From Melioribacter sp. (GTDB lineage Bacteria > Bacteroidota > Ignavibacteria > Ignavibacteriales > Melioribacteraceae), in NCBI GenBank assembly GCA_003155655.1, contig PMDS01000099.1, positions 97,865-161,864 of the forward strand: a stretch of DNA of 64,000 nucleotides, written 5' to 3'. The notes beneath the pieces are model-generated. The model was not told the DNA's origin and did no database searches. It saw nothing but the letters and a program-made list of their open reading frames with translations. The stretch's first letter is position 1, and each line of letters starts with the position of its first letter. Below, piece after piece: positions 17,609 through 26,987 of the stretch. The position numbers were made by a program, and so were the translations under genes.

Positions 17609-19346
17609 TTTGTTGAGAAGTTTTTTCGTAAATTTTTCGAAACAGGAACTGCTTCTCGCTTGACTCACCAAAATATTCAACTGCTTCTCTTAGTTCTTCA
17701 ATAGTTCCGGTCTCAATAATGTCTTTTAACTCATCAAAAGACTTTTCAGAAATAAGTTTTGTTTTGAAATAATTCTTGAGGATATAATCTATACTCGAAC
17801 CATAAGCTTTTAGACCAAGTTCAGCAGCATTTTTAGATTCAATTTTTTTTGATTTTTCATTGATCTCAAAACAAATTACACTTTCAGGTTTACAATCTGA
17901 AATCATGAATGGAGAATGTGAAGTGAGGATTATATCTTTAAGCAGATGGATATTGTAATCTATTCCATCTCTTTTTCCCCCTGCGTTGATGCTATCGTTC
18001 AAAAATTTAATAAATTTCGATCTCCAATTTGGATTAAAATGAGTTTCCGGTTCATCTAATAAAAGTAAACTCCTTCTATCTTTTAGCATTATACAAATAC
18101 CCATAGTATGCAAAAACTGATGCTCACCATCAGAGAGTTCTCTTAAAAGTAATTCTATTGGTTCGGGTTCACCTTCATTTTTTTTTACAATAAGAAAATC
18201 AAGAAAGTAAAAAACATTTTGATTTGGACTACCAGAAGGAAGTTTACCATCTGTATAAAATCCTTTGGACATATACACTTCTTCTTTAATGGATTCTGAG
18301 ACTATGTTTGCATTCAGCTCATATAGTACTTGCAGAAATCTAAAAAGATCAAATGGAGTCCTGAAATATTGTCTAAATAATTTTTTTGTAATATCATCAA
18401 CAAAAAAATCCATAGTTAAGGAAGCGGGTAATCTATCATCAAATGAATTAATTTTTTCTTCGGATTGGAACCAGCATGAAGCACAATTTTTTAAGTTCTC
18501 AATAATATCTTGAATATGACCTAAGATTGGTGTTTGAGTCTTACCATCCTTATCATCTTCAATGACCAGATTTTGTAAATTTAAATTCATTCTAAAGCTT
18601 CTCAATGTAACTATACCTAGTTCCTTTCTAAATGGCGCTAAGGTTCCTTCATCTTCAAATAATAAGCATGATAGAAGAACAGCTTGACTCATTAAACTAT
18701 CAATATAAATCATGCTATTTTCAGGTTCTTTATACTTGTAACCTCTAATATAGTCTTCACGATATTTATCGAAATTTATTAACCTACTTTTCCTAAAAGG
18801 CAGGCTTAGAATCTCATTTTCGCCCGATGAGTACCCGATTATAATATCTGGTAAATATCTTTTTCCATCAGCAGGCTGAGGGTTTTCAATATTATATTTC
18901 GGTTCTAAGGAAACCGGGAATATTTCTTCTTGATCAGTGAAAGGGTGTGAATGCCTATACATTATGGGGCTTTTTCCACTCTCTTTTCGAATGACTATTT
19001 TTTCAAAGTTGGTTGGAATGTATGTACTATCATTATCTTGTCCAATTAAATACTCAAGAGTAAAAGCATCTGGAGTACATTCTTGAGGTCTAAAATATTT
19101 TTCAAATGTTTTTGGATTATAGCTTGCAACACAGCATTCTAAATGGAAAAATATCGATGCCAATGCTTCTAAAACATTAGATTTCCCCCTTCCATTTAAT
19201 CCAACAAAGCAGAAAGGGTTAAATTCTTCCATTGAAGAATTTATACCATTGGCAATATGATGGAAATGAATAGAATAGCCGGAATGTAAACTCCTAAACT
19301 GCTTTTCTCTTGAAAAGTTTCCAATTTCTAATTTGAGTAATTTCAT
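17583..19346 (-). CDS. AAA/ABC-type ATPase, restriction-system-associated (PtuA-like)
   Basis: 587 residues of the SMC/OLD-like ATPase class. Walker A GLNGRGKSN is near residue 50, the ABC signature ELSDGEHQF near 400, Walker B SLLLLDEPETHFN near 428, and a switch histidine in TSHSPFMIS near 477. The long middle part is helical. There is no TOPRIM nuclease domain after the ATPase, unlike OLD proteins, so nuclease activity presumably comes from the HNH partner. Its ATG overlaps the hsdS stop by 4 bases. It resembles proteins annotated as restriction system-associated AAA family ATPases. Confidence 0.85.
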   Translation of the reverse strand: MKLLKLEIGNFSREKQFRSLHSGYSIHFHHIANGINSSMEEFNPFCFVGLNGRGKSNVLEALASIFFHLECCVASYNPKTFEKYFRPQECTPDAFTLEYLIGQDNDSTYIPTNFEKIVIRKESGKSPIMYRHSHPFTDQEEIFPVSLEPKYNIENPQPADGKRYLPDIIIGYSSGENEILSLPFRKSRLINFDKYREDYIRGYKYKEPENSMIYIDSLMSQAVLLSCLLFEDEGTLAPFRKELGIVTLRSFRMNLNLQNLVIEDDKDGKTQTPILGHIQDIIENLKNCASCWFQSEEKINSFDDRLPASLTMDFFVDDITKKLFRQYFRTPFDLFRFLQVLYELNANIVSESIKEEVYMSKGFYTDGKLPSGSPNQNVFYFLDFLIVKKNEGEPEPIELLLRELSDGEHQFLHTMGICIMLKDRRSLLLLDEPETHFNPNWRSKFIKFLNDSINAGGKRDGIDYNIHLLKDIILTSHSPFMISDCKPESVICFEINEKSKKIESKNAAELGLKAYGSSIDYILKNYFKTKLISEKSFDELKDIIETGTIEELREAVEYFGESSEKQFLFRKIYEKTSQQNDNKTSKT

Positions 19347-20704
19347 TTTAGAGATAATTTTATTTTTTTATTTTTTTCATCATAGTTCTGGGTAATTTTA
19401 TCATTGGCTTTTAAAAGTTGAAAAACGGTTTGCTTTGCTTTGTCATATAATTCTCTTTCTTTAAATTCTTGATTGTTTAATTTTTCAATTAATCTTAATA
19501 AATAAACCTTGTTCCCAGCAATTTTTGTTAAATCATTTTCTTTTTTTCGTATATCAATTTGTTTTAATAAAGCATCTAATTCGATATCAATGTTGAAAGT
19601 AAATTCACCAGTAAAAACATTTTGGAGAAGCGCTTGGAATAGAATATAAATATTATTATTTGATTTTCTTAATTGAAAAGTACTTTCATTCAACTTGGAA
19701 GAAATATTTTCAAATTTTGATTGTAACTCAAAAGGTGGATTAATTAATTGAATATTTTTGAATATTCCTTTAGTAATTATTCTCTTCATGCCCTTTGTTG
19801 CATGATTTTGAATATAAGTAGAAGAGTTTCGCACAAGATTTAGTAAAAAGAGAGATGAAATATTTGAGTTAGGTTGTATCGCATTAATTTGTTGGTTGAA
19901 AGCAACTCTACGATTTACTAGAGCAGACCGACCAATGGAACTAAAACTACCAGCTATGCATGCAACTAGAATTGCTCCTTTTTCAGCTATTCGGCCTACA
20001 TTGGAACCTTCTTCTGAAAGATATTCTATTGCTTGTGTAGGATAAATATCATCTTTTATTATATTATCTGTTTTTATCCATTCAATAAAATTATCTCTAT
20101 AAAATTTTGGATTATTTTTAGGTGGCGTATTACCTGTTATAATATTTCCAAAACTTGACAACTGTGATTTTTTCCAATTTCTGGGATTGATTACTGGATC
20201 ACCAAATAAATTGAGGAATATCGCTTTTTGAAGTTCTTCGTATAATTTTATGGACAATTCCCTTTTATTAATCAATGAGAATGCTTTATCAAGAACAGTA
20301 ACAATTTTATTCTGTATTTCAATTGGAAAAATAGGTACATTTATTTTTTCAATGTATTTTTTTGAAATATGCTTTAGACCTGCACCTTTAAATCCTCTTT
20401 CGAGAATATGGATGTTTCCAAATAAATAGTAGTAAACATATTTTGCATTAATAATTTCTATTTTAGGTGTAGCAACAATACAATCAGTAGAAGTTGAAAA
20501 AGGTTTATCAGAAAAATGAACACTCGGACTGCCACCAGTTCCAAAAATCAAAGAGTTATCATAATATTGGGCTTTATCAATTCTTTTAGATAAAGTAGAA
20601 CTAGAAGTATAGAATGGGAAATTCCCTTTATCCGTTCCTTCACTAGCTTTAAAATTAGATTTTGGGGAAAAATTAAAAAGCATCAAAAATTTTTCTGTTC
20701 TCAT
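19343..20704 (-). CDS. hsdS: Type I restriction-modification specificity subunit HsdS
   Basis: 453 residues with two target-recognition domains, each followed by a conserved helix: the first ends in the PIFPIEIQNKIVTVLDKAF block near residue 120-140 and the second in NPPFELQSKFENISSKL near 315. A charged helical tail of about 90 residues follows, longer than usual and possibly a docking surface for the ATPase. The first domain starts abruptly, suggesting a short N-terminal region. It overlaps hsdM and the ATPase gene by 4 bases each (ATGA junctions). Confidence 0.9.
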   Translation of the reverse strand: MRTEKFLMLFNFSPKSNFKASEGTDKGNFPFYTSSSTLSKRIDKAQYYDNSLIFGTGGSPSVHFSDKPFSTSTDCIVATPKIEIINAKYVYYYLFGNIHILERGFKGAGLKHISKKYIEKINVPIFPIEIQNKIVTVLDKAFSLINKRELSIKLYEELQKAIFLNLFGDPVINPRNWKKSQLSSFGNIITGNTPPKNNPKFYRDNFIEWIKTDNIIKDDIYPTQAIEYLSEEGSNVGRIAEKGAILVACIAGSFSSIGRSALVNRRVAFNQQINAIQPNSNISSLFLLNLVRNSSTYIQNHATKGMKRIITKGIFKNIQLINPPFELQSKFENISSKLNESTFQLRKSNNNIYILFQALLQNVFTGEFTFNIDIELDALLKQIDIRKKENDLTKIAGNKVYLLRLIEKLNNQEFKERELYDKAKQTVFQLLKANDKITQNYDEKNKKIKLSLK

Positions 20705-22362
20705 CTAACCATTGTATTTAATTCTTTAATATCATTAAGTATTTCCTTCTCAAGTATTAAGAGTTTAGATAAGATTTCCTTAGGCGGCTCATACTTTTGT
20801 TCAAGATATTCATATTCTTTATATCTATTGTAGCTTAAATCAAAACTATTTTCAATTATTTCAGTTATTGGGACATAAAAGTACGATTTTCTATCTTTTT
20901 CATTTGATTTGTTTCTTGAATCAAAAGCTAGTTTTGCTTTTGGTAAAGGGAAATCTTTTAATCTTCTTCTGTTATCGTCAAGTGAATATCCATCACTCTG
21001 CAATTCGTAAAACCACACTTTGTCTGTATTCCACTTTTTACTTTTTTCTTTTATCTTTTTGAATACTAAGATCGCAGTTTTTACACCTGTGTAAGGTTTG
21101 AATGCGCCACTTGGTAAAGAAATAACCGCTTCAAGTTGATTATCTTTAAGCAAAATTTCTTTAGTAGCTTTTTGTGCATTAGAACTTCCAAACAAAACAC
21201 CTTCAGGAATAATTATTGCAGCTTTGCCACCTGTATGTAGCATTGATGATATTCTATCTAAAAAAAGTAGTTCACTAGCGGGGCTACTTATTCTTAAACT
21301 TGGATTTATATCACCTCTATCAATTTTGCCTGTGAATGGTGGATTTGCTAATACTATATTGTATTTACCAGATTCATTATATGAACTACTAAGAGTATCT
21401 TTAAATTCAATTTGTGGATTATCAATTCCATGCATCATTAAATTCATAAGTCCCAATCTTACCATCGTTACATCAATATCAAATCCAAACAAACTTTTGT
21501 CTAAGATACTTTTTGTTTTTTTATCCAGAGAGGCTGAGAATGCCCCTCTTTCAAATCCATCTTCATCTTTTAGTAATTTTTTTTTACTCTTATTACGCAC
21601 TAAATAAGTAAGAATATATTGATATGCCCCCAATAAGAATCCGGCCGTTCCACATGCAGGATCAGCAATACTATCACCTAATTTAGGTTCAACCAGTTCT
21701 GCCATCAATTTTATAATATGCCTGGGCGTTCTAAATTGCCCATTTTTTCCAGCCCGTGCAATTTCGCTTAATAACATTTCATACACATCACCTTGTATAT
21801 CTTGAAAAGAATGCCCGCCATCACTTGAATCTTTTTCTATTTCCAAAAAGATCTCTTCAATTTTGTTTATAGCCTCAAGCAATAATGTCGGTTTTTCAAT
21901 AATAAATACTGCATTACTCATATATTTAGTAAAAGGAGATGTTTCAGCATTTAAAGATTTAATAAAAGGAAAAACATTATATCTTACGTGTTCTAACAGT
22001 TTATCTGTTGGAGTGATATTTTTGAATTTACTCCAACGTAGTTCATTTTTATCTCGAAGTTGTTTTGCATTTTTTAATAAAGATGCATTTTTTTTCTTTT
22101 CGTCCAAATTCATTTTATTGTTGACCTTGTAGAGAGATTCATCAACATAAGGTCTATACTTTCCTTTAAATTTAGATACAAATTTCTCACCTTCAGAAAC
22201 AGCATCAATTTCACGATTTGTTTCAATGTCATCAATACGTTTCATAAATAGAAGGTATGTAATCTGCTCAATTGCAGTGATCGGGTTGACAATACCTCCG
22301 CTCCAAAGCGTGTTCCAAAGATTATTTATTAGAGCTTTAAGTTTAGGATTATTTTGTAGCAT
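20701..22362 (-). CDS. hsdM: Type I restriction-modification DNA methyltransferase HsdM
   Basis: 553 residues, an N6-adenine methyltransferase. An N-terminal helical domain (residues 1-140) precedes the catalytic domain with SAM motif DPACGTAGF near 236 and catalytic NPPF near 340; GQFRTPRHI just before the SAM motif is typical of HsdM. It modifies the site chosen by HsdS. It starts two bases after the stop of a short upstream frame that encodes the N-terminus of a different HsdM. No hsdR translocase/nuclease gene is present anywhere in the window. Confidence 0.95.
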   Translation of the reverse strand: MLQNNPKLKALINNLWNTLWSGGIVNPITAIEQITYLLFMKRIDDIETNREIDAVSEGEKFVSKFKGKYRPYVDESLYKVNNKMNLDEKKKNASLLKNAKQLRDKNELRWSKFKNITPTDKLLEHVRYNVFPFIKSLNAETSPFTKYMSNAVFIIEKPTLLLEAINKIEEIFLEIEKDSSDGGHSFQDIQGDVYEMLLSEIARAGKNGQFRTPRHIIKLMAELVEPKLGDSIADPACGTAGFLLGAYQYILTYLVRNKSKKKLLKDEDGFERGAFSASLDKKTKSILDKSLFGFDIDVTMVRLGLMNLMMHGIDNPQIEFKDTLSSSYNESGKYNIVLANPPFTGKIDRGDINPSLRISSPASELLFLDRISSMLHTGGKAAIIIPEGVLFGSSNAQKATKEILLKDNQLEAVISLPSGAFKPYTGVKTAILVFKKIKEKSKKWNTDKVWFYELQSDGYSLDDNRRRLKDFPLPKAKLAFDSRNKSNEKDRKSYFYVPITEIIENSFDLSYNRYKEYEYLEQKYEPPKEILSKLLILEKEILNDIKELNTMVR

Positions 22363-22364
22363 AA

Positions 22365-22568
22365 TTATGCCGCTATTAATTTTTGGTATAGTTCTTTGCG
22401 TATATCGGAAATATATTTGAGAAAGATGAATCCTAATACAACATGCTTGTATTCAACATCACGCATATTCGTCTGCAACTTATTTGTTGTTTTCAAGAGT
22501 TTTTTTCCTAGGCATTCCCCACCATTAGAACGGGCAGGTGCTGTGTTATCCTTGCTTACTTTTGCCAC
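22365..22568 (-). pseudogene. Remnant: N-terminal 67 residues of a second HsdM
   Basis: A 67-codon frame (GTG start) whose second half, LQTNMRDVEYKHVVLGFIFL then KYISD, is the conserved N-terminal signature of a different HsdM subfamily, one not matching the start of the downstream hsdM. It stops just where the protein would continue, and the stop and next start read TAATTATG. Most likely a scar left when one type I system replaced another; it could still be translated and couple ribosomes into hsdM. Confidence 0.75.
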
Positions 22569-23057
22569 GTTATCACTTTATGTTATTTGGTTGGATGTAT
22601 CAATACTTCAAATTTCTAATTACAAAATAGTTTATTAATAATTCAATTTAAAGAAAAGCAATAATGTAAATTTCTGCCCCGCATGTGTTATCGGTCATCA
22701 GTAATCGGTTTTCCGATATCCGTTAACTAACAGAGGCGGGTAAACTCTAATACTCCGGCGGGCTGGCCACGCCTACTTTTGCATTTCGGCTGGCAGGCAC
22801 CTAATTACTGCTCATCTCATTTTATTAATTTTTTACTCGATCCCGACAAGTCGGCATCACTCTACAACAGGAAAATTTTTATTATAGAAACGCACTGCCA
22901 ATATTTTACGTCTTCCATTTCCCTTTTCCCGTTTCCCTTTTCCCTTTTCCCTTTTCCCGTTTCCCTTTTCCCTTTTCCCTTTTCCCTTTTTCTCCTTACC
23001 CCTTTAAAATTATACTTTATACTATTTTTTTTACTTCTTTCTTCTAGCGTAAAGCGT
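22569..23057 (+). other. Spacer with polypyrimidine tandem repeat
   Basis: 489 bases without a supported gene. It should contain the promoter of the hsdM operon at its left end, but I see no clear consensus. A degenerate member of the palindrome family (ccgttaactaacagaggcgggtaaac, near 22720) and a low-complexity tract (22917-22993) are present. Open frames here only translate the repeat. Confidence 0.5.
22917..22993. repeat. Polypyrimidine tandem repeat (TTTCCC units)
   Basis: About eleven units of CCCTTTT with occasional CCCGTTT, in a purely C/T tract with G only in the variant units. It lies about 65 bases after the aroA stop. A complementary type of tract (purine-rich) lies at 44009. Confidence 0.7.
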
Positions 23058-24338
23058 TTAATTCCTAAGTCTAGCCACCTGCTCAACAAACTGCGGATTA
23101 GAAACTCCGGCACATTCAAAACCTTTGACACTGCCGCCGTTTTGCGTTAGCAAACTTAATACGCCAAATGCCATCGCGATTCTGTGATCTCCAAAACTTT
23201 CAAATAATATATGTTCAGTTGATATATTTCCGCTAAGTTTAAATCCATCTTCAAATTCGTTTACGTCAAGTCCTATCTTTTTAAAATTAATGCACAATGA
23301 TTTAATTCTATCTGATTCTTTTACGCGCAATTCCTTTGCACCGCTAATTTTAAAATTACCCTGCGCAAATATGCCAGCAACAGACAATATCGGAATTTCA
23401 TCAATTATGTTTGGTATTATTGATGCAGGTATTTCAATATTTTTAAGATCACTTGATTCTGTATAAACATCGCCAACTTTTTCCCCGTTTTCTTCTTTTT
23501 CATTTTCAATTTTAATTTTTCCGCCCATCTTTTTAAGTATCTTAATTATACCCGTGCGCGTTTCATTCAATGAAACATTTTTAATAAGCAGTTTGGAATT
23601 TTTTATTAGCAATGCAAGAACAATAAAAAAGGCAGCGCTTGAGATATCCGAAGGTACGGTAATATTAAAAGGTTTAGGATAATTTTTTCTTGAAGCAAAA
23701 ATTTTTGTTCCTTCAACAGATGGTACAGTTTTTAAACCAAGAAGTTTTTCAGTATGGTTTCTTGTAGGAACCGGCTCTATAATTATTGATTCATCTTCAA
23801 GATGAATTGCGGCTAACAGCATGGCGCTTTTAACCTGCGCGCTTGCAACAGTCAGTTTATAATTAATTGGTTTGAGAGATTCGGATGGTTTAATTACAAG
23901 CGGAAGCATACCTTTTTCATTTGCTGAAATATCCGCACCCATTAATCTTAATGGTTCAACAATTCTTTTCATCGGCCGCTGAGAAAGTGATTCATCACCA
24001 GTAATTACGGACTCGAAATTTTGCGCGCATAAAATGCCGCTTATCAAACGGGTTGTTGTTCCTGAATTACCCGCATATAATTCACTTTGCGGTTTAGTAA
24101 AACCTTTAAATCCTTTTCCAAAAACTTTTATGTTTCCTTCACTGCGCTCGAATTTACACCCTAATTTTTCAAAACATTGCATGGTTGAATTTACATCTTC
24201 AGAGTTGGAGCAGTTTTGAATATGCGAAATACCATCAGCCATAGAGGCAAACATAACGGAACGGTGTGAGATGGATTTATCACCGCGCAGTTTCAATTCA
24301 CCATTCACACTATTAATTTTTTCAAATTTTTGAATCAT
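23058..24338 (-). CDS. aroA: 3-phosphoshikimate 1-carboxyvinyltransferase (EPSP synthase)
   Basis: 426 residues, sixth step of the shikimate pathway, joining phosphoenolpyruvate to shikimate 3-phosphate. Motifs: LRGDKSISHRS near residue 15, AGNSGTTTRL near 88, SQRPM near 120, and the late VKESDRIK near 335. The frame is open four codons upstream, but the ATG at 24338 overlaps the trmH stop (ATGA), marking the coupled start. Last gene of the ymdB-to-aroA run. Confidence 0.96.
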   Translation of the reverse strand: MIQKFEKINSVNGELKLRGDKSISHRSVMFASMADGISHIQNCSNSEDVNSTMQCFEKLGCKFERSEGNIKVFGKGFKGFTKPQSELYAGNSGTTTRLISGILCAQNFESVITGDESLSQRPMKRIVEPLRLMGADISANEKGMLPLVIKPSESLKPINYKLTVASAQVKSAMLLAAIHLEDESIIIEPVPTRNHTEKLLGLKTVPSVEGTKIFASRKNYPKPFNITVPSDISSAAFFIVLALLIKNSKLLIKNVSLNETRTGIIKILKKMGGKIKIENEKEENGEKVGDVYTESSDLKNIEIPASIIPNIIDEIPILSVAGIFAQGNFKISGAKELRVKESDRIKSLCINFKKIGLDVNEFEDGFKLSGNISTEHILFESFGDHRIAMAFGVLSLLTQNGGSVKGFECAGVSNPQFVEQVARLRN

Positions 24339-24928
24339 TTCTCGCACCATTTATCAATTAATTTTTCAAGCTCTTCTTGCTGAAGTTCACTTTTTTCATA
24401 CATCCCTTTTAATGCGCGCTGGCGCTGAGCTTCGTATAAAGAAACAGCGGCTGCAACAGAAACATTAAGGCTTTGTATCATGCCTCTCATCGGTATATAA
24501 AAAGTTTCGTCGGCTAATTTTTCAGAATCGGGTGAAACCCCGCGGTGTTCATTTCCAAAGACCAAAGCAACTTTTTGAGTAAGATCCAAATCATAAAGAT
24601 TAACTGCATTCTTATTGAGCATACTTGCATAAATTTTAAATCCCTGGCTATGAATCTCATCAAAACATTTTTTCGTATCCTTAAATTTTTCTGTTTCAAT
24701 CCATTTATTAGCTGATGATGATGAGGTCTTGCCGATGCGGGGGAAAGCTTCAAACGTATAAAGTAAAGTTACTTTAGGAATACCTACTGCGTCGCACGTT
24801 CTAAAAACAGCGCTGACATTATGGGGGTCGTGAATATTTTCCATCACAACTTTCAAAGAGAATTGCCGTGACGATGCTACACTTACAATTTTACTGAGGC
24901 GTTCATCAGTTTTGAATTTTCTCATCAC
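24335..24928 (-). CDS. trmH: tRNA (guanosine-2'-O-)-methyltransferase, TrmH/SpoU family
   Basis: 197 residues of the SPOUT knot class. Motif 1 NIHDPHNVSAVFRTCDAVG near residue 31, motif 2 FGNEHRGVS near 124 and motif 3 IPMRGMIQSLNVSVAAAVS near 145 are intact. The short N-terminus and the HDPHNVSAVFRTCDA block fit TrmH, which methylates G18 of tRNA. It overlaps both neighbours by 4 bases. Confidence 0.9.
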   Translation of the reverse strand: MMRKFKTDERLSKIVSVASSRQFSLKVVMENIHDPHNVSAVFRTCDAVGIPKVTLLYTFEAFPRIGKTSSSSANKWIETEKFKDTKKCFDEIHSQGFKIYASMLNKNAVNLYDLDLTQKVALVFGNEHRGVSPDSEKLADETFYIPMRGMIQSLNVSVAAAVSLYEAQRQRALKGMYEKSELQQEELEKLIDKWCEK

Positions 24929-25149
24929 TTATCAAAAATAAGTTTATAGACTGTGAGAGAATTTTCGCGGCGAGCGCGGTCGAGTAATATTTTTTTGTCG
25001 TCCGGAACATGTAAATAAAATTTTAACAGCTCGATTATTTTATTGATAGCTTCATCTTCCTGATGAGCCCAGCATTCACATCCTTTAATAGACGGCACTT
25101 CGGCGGTGTATCCATCATCAGTGTGGATGACGTGCAAATCCAGCACCAT
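24925..25149 (-). CDS. HicB-like small protein
   Basis: A 74-residue protein with the HicB partial RNase-H-like fold: two strands (LDLHVIHTDDGYTAEVPSI), a glycine turn and a helix (EDEAINKIIELLKFYL). No DNA-binding domain and no hicA partner are adjacent, so it is probably not a functional antitoxin. Its ATG overlaps the deoC stop (TAATG) and its end overlaps trmH, so it is translated within this operon. Confidence 0.65.
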   Translation of the reverse strand: MVLDLHVIHTDDGYTAEVPSIKGCECWAHQEDEAINKIIELLKFYLHVPDDKKILLDRARRENSLTVYKLIFDK

Positions 25150-26015
25150 TAATAACCACCTGCCGCAACAGCTTCCCCTTTAACAATTTTAACGCTTGCG
25201 CTTGCGCCAATTCTATCCGCACCGCTTGCAATCATCAACTTGGCATCTTCGGTAGTTCTAATACCGCCGCTTGCTTTAACACCAATAGCAGAGCCAACCA
25301 CATATTTCATTAAAGCGACATCACCTGCAGTAGCGCCGCCTTTACTGAACCCGGTTGACGTTTTAACAAAATCAGCTTTAGCTTCTTTTGCAAGAAGACA
25401 TGCTTTAATTTTTTCTTCATCGGTTAAAAGAGCCGTTTCAATTATCACCTTGCAGATAGCACCAAATTTTTTTGCCGCAAGAACAACCTGGTTGATATCA
25501 TTAAAAACATAATCAAGTTCTTTTTGTTTAAGCATGCCAATATTAATAACCATATCAACTTCCTGCGCACCGTTTTTTAACGCCTGCTCGGCTTCAAATC
25601 TTTTGGTCTCAGTTGTTGTGGCACCTAAAGGAAATCCTATAACAGTGCAGACCTTTACAATTGACCCGTTCAATAATTTGTGACACATTGGCACATAACA
25701 GGGATTAACACATACAGAGGCGAAGCTGTAAGTTCTAGCTTCTTCACAAAGTTTTTTTATTTCATCAGGAGTAGCTTCCGGCTTGAGCAATGTATGGTCG
25801 ATCATTCTAGCAACTTCTTTATCAATATGCTCGCCAACTCCAATGCTAGCAGCGATACGTTCAGCGCCGTTGCTAATAATATTTTTTACAGCACCCGGCT
25901 GATCAACAACGTTGCGTTCCCATCCTGCGCAAGTTTCTCCCTGGCAATAAAAATTTTGAAGGGCTTTTTCAATAAAAACCTGGGAAACTACTTTTTCGAC
26001 TATTCCTGAGTTCAT
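25149..26015 (-). CDS. deoC: Deoxyribose-phosphate aldolase
   Basis: 288 residues; the aldolase splits 2-deoxyribose 5-phosphate into acetaldehyde and glyceraldehyde 3-phosphate. The TIM-barrel core begins near residue 70 with [12 protein letters not shown]; the Schiff-base lysine is in [15 protein letters not shown] near 217 and the phosphate loop is [10 protein letters not shown] near 248. About 65 extra N-terminal residues, including a CxGETCAGW segment, precede the barrel. It sits 3 bases after folD. Confidence 0.95.
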   Translation of the reverse strand: MNSGIVEKVVSQVFIEKALQNFYCQGETCAGWERNVVDQPGAVKNIISNGAERIAASIGVGEHIDKEVARMIDHTLLKPEATPDEIKKLCEEARTYSFASVCVNPCYVPMCHKLLNGSIVKVCTVIGFPLGATTTETKRFEAEQALKNGAQEVDMVINIGMLKQKELDYVFNDINQVVLAAKKFGAICKVIIETALLTDEEKIKACLLAKEAKADFVKTSTGFSKGGATAGDVALMKYVVGSAIGVKASGGIRTTEDAKLMIASGADRIGASASVKIVKGEAVAAGGY

Positions 26016-26018
26016 AAT

Positions 26019-26912
26019 TTATGCTAATTTTTGTTTTGTGATTTTTATGTATGCAAGAAAAGTATTTCTAAGCAGCATTGCAATAGTCATTAACCCAACA
26101 CCGCCCGGAACCGGAGTAATGTAAGATGCTTTAGGGGAGACATTTTCAAAATCAACGTCACCAACAATTCTGTAACCTTTGGGTTTTGTAGAATCTTCAA
26201 GCCTGTTAATTCCAACATCAATAACTACAACACCTTCTTTTACCATATCAGCTTTAATAAAATTCGGCTGTCCGATTGCCGCGATTAAAATATCGGCATC
26301 TTTTGTATAACGCGATAAATCTTTTGCAGCGGAGTGACAAATTGTAACAATAGAGTTTGCGCCTTCTTTTTTTTGAAGCATCATGTTTGCAATCGGCTTG
26401 CCGACAATGTTGCTTCTGCCAACTACAACAACATGCTTGCCGCTAGTTTCGATTTTATAATATTTTAATAATTCAACAATTCCATTTGGCGTGCAAGGAT
26501 AGAAAGTATCTTTGCCGATAACAAGGTTACCAATTGTAATTGGGTGAAAGCCATCAACATCTTTTGCAGGAGAAATTCTTTCGATTACTTTATCTTCATT
26601 AATATGTTTTGGAAGAGGAAGCTGCACAAGTATACCATCAAAATCATTGCTTGAATTATAAAAATCAATAAGGTCAAGAAGCTGCTGCTCTGTTGCAGTT
26701 TCATCAAGTTTTTCAATTTTTGAAAGCATCCCGATTGCATTGCATGCTTTACCTTTAGAAGTTACGTAAGAATATGAAGCAGGATTATCGCCAACCATAA
26801 TTGTAACCAAACCGGGAACTCTTAGATTCAGTGAGCGGAGCCAATCAATTTTGTTTTTCAGCTCAGCGCGAATTTCTTCAGCAACTTTTTTCCCGTCGAT
26901 GATTGTTGTCAT
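26019..26912 (-). CDS. folD: Bifunctional methylenetetrahydrofolate dehydrogenase/cyclohydrolase
   Basis: 297 residues, standard for FolD, which interconverts 5,10-methylene- and 10-formyl-tetrahydrofolate. Signature blocks: VQLPLPKHI near residue 96, VVGRSNIVGKPIANMML near 157, and PVPGGVGLMTIAMLL near 268. It is followed directly by deoC. The 75 bases before it contain a short repeated phrase (ggattattcaggattattttt, ggatcattccagatta). Confidence 0.97.
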   Translation of the reverse strand: MTTIIDGKKVAEEIRAELKNKIDWLRSLNLRVPGLVTIMVGDNPASYSYVTSKGKACNAIGMLSKIEKLDETATEQQLLDLIDFYNSSNDFDGILVQLPLPKHINEDKVIERISPAKDVDGFHPITIGNLVIGKDTFYPCTPNGIVELLKYYKIETSGKHVVVVGRSNIVGKPIANMMLQKKEGANSIVTICHSAAKDLSRYTKDADILIAAIGQPNFIKADMVKEGVVVIDVGINRLEDSTKPKGYRIVGDVDFENVSPKASYITPVPGGVGLMTIAMLLRNTFLAYIKITKQKLA

Positions 26913-26987
26913 AAGATTTAAATTGTAATTTTTAGTGTTATTGGGGATTATTCAGGATTATTTTTGTTCATTTTGGATCATTCCAGA

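Noticed and set aside
17609..17680. 24-codon N-terminal extension of the HNH gene
   Set aside because: It lies wholly inside the ATPase gene in another frame; the later ATG gives the usual short operon overlap.
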